Assembly: GCA_937883885.1 (NCBI GenBank)
Contig: CAKZXL010000312.1
Span: forward strand, 1-14,821
Direction of reading: 5' to 3'
Length of the DNA stretch: 14,821 nt
DNA from: an uncultured Aquincola sp.
GTDB lineage: Bacteria; Pseudomonadota; Gammaproteobacteria; Burkholderiales; Burkholderiaceae
In this document: positions 8,479 to 14,821 of the stretch, piece after piece
Layout: the number at the start of each line of letters is the position of its first letter
How positions within the stretch are numbered: position 1 is the stretch's first letter
The notes under the pieces: model-generated
The model's input: the letters and a program-made list of their open reading frames with translations, nothing else
Database searches by the model: none
Told to the model about the DNA's origin: nothing
Translations under genes and position numbers: made by a program

Positions 8479-9267
8479 ATGACCGAATCACCTGACGCCC
8501 GCACGGCACTGGCCTGGACGCACACCGCGCGCTTCCTCACCACGGCCAGCAAGCTCGACCAGCTGCCTGTCTCCGAGCTGCCTGAAATCGCCTTCGTCGG
8601 GCGCAGCAACGCCGGCAAGTCCACCGCCATCAACACGCTGGCGCAGCAAAAGCGGCTGGCCTTCGCCTCCAAGACACCGGGGCGCACGCAGCACATCAAC
8701 CTGTTCCACCTGGGCCCGAAGGACGCACCCGACTGCCTGTTCGCCGACCTGCCGGGTTATGGCTACGCGGCGGTGGCGCGCACCGCCAAGCTGCGCTGGC
8801 AGCAGGTGATGGCCGACTACCTGGAGCTGCGCCGCAGCCTCTCGGGCGTGGTGCTGATGGTCGATTCGCGCCTGGGCTTCACCGAGCTGGACCAGCAGCT
8901 GCTGCAGTTCGTGGCGCCGCGGGTGGGCACCGGCGAGGTCAAGTTGCTGGTGCTGCTGACCAAGGCCGACAAGCTCTCGCGCAAGGAAGCCGATGCCGCC
9001 GTGCGCGGCGCCACCGAGGTGCTGGGCCAGGTGAGCACCGACGACGCCGACGTGAGCCTGAGCCTGTTCTCGGCCCTCAAGCGCAGCGGCGTGGGCGATG
9101 CGGCCGAAACCCTGCATGACTGGGTACATCCGGCGGGCAAGCCGGCGGCCGCGGCCGACGAAGAGGCTTCGCAGGCATCAACCGCCGACGCGGCCCCGGT
9201 GCCGGCCGAATCAGCCGCGCTGGGCGATCTGGCGCAGCAGCCGGGCAGCGGCGCGCCGCACGAGTGA
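8479..9267 (+). CDS. engB: EngB/YihA/YsxC ribosome-biogenesis GTPase
   Basis: EngB is an essential TRAFAC GTPase that helps assemble the large ribosomal subunit. The 262-residue protein shows G1 GRSNAGKST (41-49), the G2 threonine in TPGRTQ (T70), G3 DLPGYG (90-95), G4 TKAD (161-164) and G5 SAL (198-200). The GTPase core ends near residue 218. About 45 extra low-complexity Ala/Glu/Ser/Pro residues follow, compared with roughly 210 residues in E. coli. The coding end for that tail overlaps the 3' end of the opposite-strand gene by 57 bp. The ATG at 8479 has no Shine-Dalgarno and sits five bases after a candidate -10 box, so leaderless expression is possible. Confidence 0.94.
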   Translation: MTESPDARTALAWTHTARFLTTASKLDQLPVSELPEIAFVGRSNAGKSTAINTLAQQKRLAFASKTPGRTQHINLFHLGPKDAPDCLFADLPGYGYAAVARTAKLRWQQVMADYLELRRSLSGVVLMVDSRLGFTELDQQLLQFVAPRVGTGEVKLLVLLTKADKLSRKEADAAVRGATEVLGQVSTDDADVSLSLFSALKRSGVGDAAETLHDWVHPAGKPAAAADEEASQASTADAAPVPAESAALGDLAQQPGSGAPHE

Positions 9268-10731
9268 TCGCGGGCGCAGCTCGCGCAGCAGCCCTTCGGC
9301 GTGCAGCCGCTCCAGGGCGGACTGCCGCAGCGCCCAGGTCTGGCGCGTGGGCTGGGCCAGCTCGGCAAACAGCCACAGGTCATCGGCATGCCACAGCAGC
9401 TGCAGCATGCGCCAGTGGCCGTCGATGAACACCCGCAGCCAATGGCCGGGTTGCTGCGTGTCCAGCCAGCGTTCGTCCACCAGCGCGGCGCCGGCCGCCA
9501 CCTGGGAGTTGGCGCTGTCGAGCAGCGCCGACTGCACCGTGGCCAGCGTGTGCGCTTCCAGCGGCAGGCTGTGGCCCGCCTCGGCGGTGGTCGGTGAAAA
9601 CTGCGGACCCAGGGTTTCCAGCGTCGCGATGTGATCGGCGGCCGCCTGCAGCCGTTCGTCGAACTGCTGCTGCGCCTGGGTGGTCAGGCGCTTGAGCGCC
9701 CAGCGGAAGGAAGCCGCGTCGGGCTGCTCTTCCTGCGCCATGGCTTCCACCAGCTGGCCGGCCTGCGCCAGCAGCTGCTGGCGCTGCGGGTCACCCGGCT
9801 GCGCATGCACCTCGGCCAGGAAGGCGATGCGGTCCATCAATTCCCAGATCGGGTGGGTGTAAGCGTCCAGCGTGGTCGGGTCCTGCTGCGCCACGCGCAG
9901 CGCCACCGGCTGCAGCCGTTGCATCAGCGCCTGCACGTCGGTAGGCAGCTCGCCGGCCTGCAAGATGGTGTCGAAGATGCGCGGCAGCAGCGCCAGGCCG
10001 TCGCTGCCGGCGGGCAGCAGCGCGGCCGGTCCCGCGGGCAGCTGCTGGCGCAGGCGGGCCAGGTCGTCGGGCGGCGGGTTCTGGCGGTGCCAGCTGCGCG
10101 AGCTGGTGCCGGTGACGATGGTGCGGTAGCTGCTGGGCGTCACGCCTGCGTCTTCCAGCCGGGTGCAGGCCGCGGCGTAGAACAGGCGCAGCCCTTTGCC
10201 CAGCGGCGCGGTGGCGCAGGTCAAAAAGGCCAGCTGCAGCCGGTGCGACACCGGCAGGTCGCCCAGCGCCTGCCACAGCGCCCGCACGAACAGCTCGGGC
10301 TTGAGCGGGTTGGTGTCGCGCGCCACGTGCAGGTCACCCACCAGCGCCGAGGTGAAGGCGCGCAGCTCGCGCAGCGAGTGGTCGGCCGCACCGCGCACCG
10401 CTTCCACGCTGCGCGCCAGCTCCACGTCGGCGGTCACGGCCTGGTCTTCCACCAGCGACAGCGTGGCCAGCCGGTTGGGTACACGGGCAGCGGGCGCCTG
10501 GGGCCGCAGCAAGGTGGCCAGCTGGCGGGTGAACTGGCTCACCAGGTCGGCCCGGTACAGCCGCACCAGCCGCTGCACGTCGGGCAGCAGCATCGGCACC
10601 GGGCTCTGGGTCATCGCGGCCACGCCGTCGAGCACCTCCTGCATCAGCAGCGGTGCGCGGGACAGTGCGTCTTCGACGAACTGGGGCAGGGTGGGGCGGT
10701 GCGGCATGGCGGGGGCAGACCAGTGACGCAT
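9211..10731 (-). CDS. DUF1631-like protein of unknown function
   Basis: A 506-residue soluble protein without signal peptide or membrane helices. The pattern LATLSLVEDQAVTADVELARSVEAVRGAADHSLRELRAF, then RDTNPLKPELFVRALWQAL, and the C-terminal GHWLRVFIDGHWRMLQLLWHADDLWLFAELAQ block resemble DUF1631 proteins of beta/gammaproteobacteria as I remember them. The match is by memory and only moderate, and the protein is shorter than the 700-plus residues I associate with that family. No catalytic motif is evident. The ATG at 10731 has a poor ribosome site; another is at 10707 (MPHRPTLPQF). Without the intron, the gene would begin about 60 bp downstream of the groEL terminator. The 3' end overlaps engB tail-to-tail. 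Confidence 0.7.
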   Translation of the reverse strand: MRHWSAPAMPHRPTLPQFVEDALSRAPLLMQEVLDGVAAMTQSPVPMLLPDVQRLVRLYRADLVSQFTRQLATLLRPQAPAARVPNRLATLSLVEDQAVTADVELARSVEAVRGAADHSLRELRAFTSALVGDLHVARDTNPLKPELFVRALWQALGDLPVSHRLQLAFLTCATAPLGKGLRLFYAAACTRLEDAGVTPSSYRTIVTGTSSRSWHRQNPPPDDLARLRQQLPAGPAALLPAGSDGLALLPRIFDTILQAGELPTDVQALMQRLQPVALRVAQQDPTTLDAYTHPIWELMDRIAFLAEVHAQPGDPQRQQLLAQAGQLVEAMAQEEQPDAASFRWALKRLTTQAQQQFDERLQAAADHIATLETLGPQFSPTTAEAGHSLPLEAHTLATVQSALLDSANSQVAAGAALVDERWLDTQQPGHWLRVFIDGHWRMLQLLWHADDLWLFAELAQPTRQTWALRQSALERLHAEGLLRELRPRSLVRRAAARLLRQIAQRG

Positions 10732-10785
10732 TCTCGGCAGCCGCCCCGCGGCTCTAAACGCGGAAAAAGGGTGAAAAACAGCGGC

Positions 10786-10856
10786 ATTGAGTAGGGTGAG
10801 GGGTTATCCCCTCAGCCCTCTCACACCACCGGACATGCGGGTCCGCATCCGGCGGT
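10786..10856 (-). ncRNA. Group II intron domains V and VI
   Basis: The catalytic 3' RNA core follows the maturase stop directly. Domain V pairs CCGCCGGA with TCCGGTGG, including a G-T wobble inside the CGC/GTG triad. It then has a TG bulge, TGCG paired with CGCA and a GACC loop. Domain VI pairs GAG/CTC, AGGG/CCCT and TGAGGGG/CCCCTCA around an ATAA loop, leaving one A bulged between CCCT and CTC. That A is the expected lariat branch point. Confidence 0.85.
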
Positions 10857-12161
10857 TCAAGTAAGACGCTGGAGTTGCCGGTGGATGTCCACCAGCGAGA
10901 CCAGCCCCATGCGGGCAAGGTGCTTCGGCGGCATGGCCGCCACCATGTGTTTGGCCCCCGCGTTCCACCACGGACCCCGACCGTTGACGCTCGACTTCCA
11001 CGCGCGATGCGCGTCCAGGCCAAGCGCTCGCAAGCGCGATGCCCGTGTGGCCGGGCGCTTCCACTGTCTCCAGGCGATGACGCGCAGGCGACGTCTCACC
11101 CATGTGTCCAGCTCTTCGAGCGCCCGTCGTCCCTGCGTGTACTGGAAGTAGGCCATCCAGCCACGCAGGACCGGCCGCAGCTGCTCGATGGTCCGCTCCA
11201 GGCGTTGCCCGCGCCCCTTCAAACACAGGTCGGTGACCCGTGCCCTCAGGCGGGCAAGACTTTCTGGCGCGATCCGCAGACGGGTCTCCTTGTGCGCAGT
11301 CACGCTGTAGCCCAGGAACTTGCGTCCCCAGGGCCGTGCCACCGCGCTCTTGGTCGCATTCACCGTGAGCTTCAGCCGTTCCCAGAGGAACTTCGTCACC
11401 CCGTCCATGACGCGTTGTCCCGCCCGCTGGCTCGACACATAGATGTTGCAGTCGTCCGCGTACCGGCAGAAGTCCAGTCCGCGCCGCTGCAGTTCGCGGT
11501 CCAGATCGGTCAGCAGGATGTTCGACAGCAGCGGTGACAGCGGTCCGCCTTGCGGCGTGCCCTGTGTCCTCGCTGTCTCGACTCCGTTGTCCATCAGGCC
11601 CGCTTGCAGGAAGCGCCGGATCAACTTCAGCACGCGCCTGTCGTCGATCCGCCTGGCGACCCGGTGCATCAGCGCGTCGTGGTTCACACGGTCGAAGAAT
11701 TTCTCCAGATCCATGTCCACCACCCAGCGCTTGCCGCCCCGGATGTAGTTCGCGGCTTGAGCCACTGCCTGCGTCGCGCTGCGTCCCGGGCGGAAGCCGT
11801 AGCTCCCTTCCGAGAACGTCGGCTCGAACAGCGGTTGCATCACCTGGTGCAGCGCCTGCTGGATCAGCCTGTCCACCACGGTGGGCACGCCCAGCGTCCT
11901 GACCCCGCCCTGCGGCTTGGGGATGTCCACTCGGCGCACCGCGCGTGGCAGGTACGTGCCGTCCAGCAGCGCCTCCTTCACACTTTGCCAATGGCTTTGC
12001 AGCCAGCCCTTGAGGTCTTCGCAGCGCAGCCCGTCGATGCCGGGCGCCCCGCGGTTACTCATGACCTGGCTGTACGCCTTTTGCATGTTGCTGCGTTCGA
12101 CCACCCGCTCCATGAGCCGGCAGCCCTCCGATTTCGTTTGCCCGTCCGTCGCTGCGCCCAT
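10857..12161 (-). CDS. ltrA: Group II intron-encoded reverse transcriptase/maturase (LtrA-like)
   Basis: This intron-encoded protein helps the intron RNA fold and splice and copies it into DNA at new sites. With the chosen start it has 434 residues. Reverse-transcriptase blocks appear in order: RT0 MERVVERSNMQKAYSQVMSN with GAPGID, RT1 VDIPKPQGGVRTLGVPTVVD, RT2 YGFRPGRSATQAV, RT3 WVVDMDLEKFFDRVNHD, RT4 GTPQGGPLSPLLSNILLTDLD, the catalytic YADD at 11451-11462 (residues 234-237), and RT7 KFLGYS. A maturase X region and a C-terminal GRGPWWNAGAKHM block follow. There is no HNH endonuclease domain, as in class C. The start is uncertain: ATG 12161 was taken from memory of related proteins. ATG 12113 has the better ribosome site (GGAGGG), and the frame is open to 12422. 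Confidence 0.93.
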   Translation of the reverse strand: MGAATDGQTKSEGCRLMERVVERSNMQKAYSQVMSNRGAPGIDGLRCEDLKGWLQSHWQSVKEALLDGTYLPRAVRRVDIPKPQGGVRTLGVPTVVDRLIQQALHQVMQPLFEPTFSEGSYGFRPGRSATQAVAQAANYIRGGKRWVVDMDLEKFFDRVNHDALMHRVARRIDDRRVLKLIRRFLQAGLMDNGVETARTQGTPQGGPLSPLLSNILLTDLDRELQRRGLDFCRYADDCNIYVSSQRAGQRVMDGVTKFLWERLKLTVNATKSAVARPWGRKFLGYSVTAHKETRLRIAPESLARLRARVTDLCLKGRGQRLERTIEQLRPVLRGWMAYFQYTQGRRALEELDTWVRRRLRVIAWRQWKRPATRASRLRALGLDAHRAWKSSVNGRGPWWNAGAKHMVAAMPPKHLARMGLVSLVDIHRQLQRLT

Positions 12162-12674
<513 letters not shown>

Positions 12675-12680
12675 CAAAGA

Positions 12681-12710
12681 AAAAGCCCGCGGCTTGCACC
12701 GCGGGCTTTT
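12681..12710 (-). terminator. Intrinsic terminator of groES-groEL; intron landing site
   Basis: AAAAGCCCGCGG and CCGCGGGCTTTT form a perfect 12-bp stem with a six-base loop, 23 bp after the groEL stop. On the minus strand it is followed by TTTTTCTTTG and then the intron 5' end at 12674. The stem is symmetric, so it could work on both strands. The intron lies just after the T-run, leaving the terminator intact. Confidence 0.92.
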
Positions 12711-12733
12711 CGTGAAGGCTGTAAGGCCTGGAC

Positions 12734-14392
<1,659 letters not shown>

Positions 14393-14411
14393 TCAGTAGG
14401 GGGACGACCGA

Positions 14412-14702
14412 TTACTTCTCGACCACGGCGAAGAGGTCTTCTTCGCGCATGACGAGCAGTTCGTCGCCGTCGACCTTGACGGTCTGGCCGCTGTACTTGC
14501 CGAACAGCACGCGGTCGCCGACCTTGATGTTCAGGGCCACGAAGTCGCCCTTGTCGTTGCGCTTGCCGGGGCCAACCGCCAGCACTTCACCCTGGTCGGG
14601 CTTCTCGGCGGCGTTGTCGGGGATCACGATGCCAGAGGCGGTCTTGGTTTCTTGTTCCAGGCGCTTGACGATCACGCGATCGTGCAACGGACGAAGTTTC
14701 AT
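14412..14702 (-). CDS. groS: Co-chaperonin GroES (10 kDa)
   Basis: GroES is the heptameric lid of the GroEL chamber. The 96-residue protein has [18 protein letters not shown] at the start, the mobile loop [18 protein letters not shown] that touches GroEL, the conserved [11 protein letters not shown] strand and the end [23 protein letters not shown] lies five bases upstream of the ATG at 14702, which fixes the start; the frame is open to 14798 but the extra residues do not look like GroES. The leader from the CIRCE site to the ATG is about 90 bp. Confidence 0.99.
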   Translation of the reverse strand: MKLRPLHDRVIVKRLEQETKTASGIVIPDNAAEKPDQGEVLAVGPGKRNDKGDFVALNIKVGDRVLFGKYSGQTVKVDGDELLVMREEDLFAVVEK

Positions 14703-14791
14703 GGGATCTCCTAGTGCAATGACACTTTGGGTGGGCTCACGGGCCGTGGCGGCAGGCGCCCCCAACCCGTCTGTCGGTCTCTTTTGGAGTG

Positions 14792-14818
14792 TTAGCACTC
14801 AAGCGTGTCGAGTGCTAG
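14792..14818 (-). promoter_or_regulatory. CIRCE operator (HrcA binding site) upstream of groES-groEL
   Basis: TTAGCACTC (14792-14800), nine bases and GAGTGCTAG (14810-14818) match the CIRCE consensus TTAGCACTC-N9-GAGTGCTAA with one mismatch at the outermost base. HrcA binds this repeat and represses chaperonin genes until heat or misfolded protein draws it away. The window ends three bases beyond, so the -35 region cannot be judged and a sigma32 promoter cannot be ruled in or out. Confidence 0.93.
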
Positions 14819-14821
14819 CAA

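Noticed and set aside
9631..10794. A 387-codon plus-strand open frame opposite the DUF1631-like gene
   Set aside because: Gln/Arg/Gly-rich shadow product. The minus-strand protein has more natural composition and patterned helices, although its family match is only moderate.
10804..11991. A second long minus-strand frame inside the intron
   Set aside because: It is an out-of-frame reading of the maturase gene. The +1 frame carries all reverse-transcriptase blocks.
14786..14821. Sigma32 or sigma70 promoter for groES
   Set aside because: TTGCTA at the edge and CTTGAG inside the CIRCE are possible fragments, but the spacing is poor and the window ends too soon to support a call.

Overview
The window is GC-rich chromosomal DNA from a betaproteobacterium, most likely Burkholderiales of the Rubrivivax/Leptothrix/Ideonella/Comamonadaceae type. 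This is inferred from gene content and order (System II cytochrome c maturation genes beside a cytochrome c4 gene, engB and msrPQ), GC-skewed codon use, and GroEL/GroES sequences with a GGM-rich GroEL tail. No species can be named from sequence alone.

Layout, left to right. (1) Bases 1-1052 (+) are the 3' end of a uvrA-type excinuclease ATPase gene, closed by a strong hairpin and a short 31-bp tandem repeat. (2) Bases 1131-4176 (-) hold an unknown helical-repeat protein, a YitT-family membrane protein, and the msrP-msrQ pair for periplasmic methionine sulfoxide repair. (3) Bases 4284-8428 (-) hold a System II cytochrome c assembly pair (WWD protein plus ResB, overlapping by ATGA) and a di-heme cytochrome c4 gene with its own intrinsic terminator. 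(4) engB (+) diverges from cytochrome c4 across 50 bp. It runs tail-to-tail into a DUF1631-like gene (-), overlapping it by 57 bp. (5) A complete-looking group II intron (10786-12674, -) with a reverse transcriptase/maturase gene sits just past the groEL terminator. (6) groEL and groES (-) lie under a CIRCE operator at the right edge.

How the parts fit: regions 2-3 form an envelope redox block. ResB and the WWD protein attach heme to exported apocytochromes such as the neighbouring cytochrome c4, and MsrP/MsrQ repair oxidised methionines in periplasmic proteins using electrons from the membrane. groES-groEL is a heat-shock operon under HrcA/CIRCE control. The intron appears to have used the groEL terminator as its landing site, which fits class C introns. 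Before insertion the DUF1631-like gene would have started about 60 bp after the groEL terminator.

The window is mostly conserved housekeeping DNA. The clearest accessory element is the group II intron, whose ends, domain V, domain VI with bulged A, and candidate exon-binding site can all be read. I see no convincing new defence system, CRISPR array, tRNA or rRNA.
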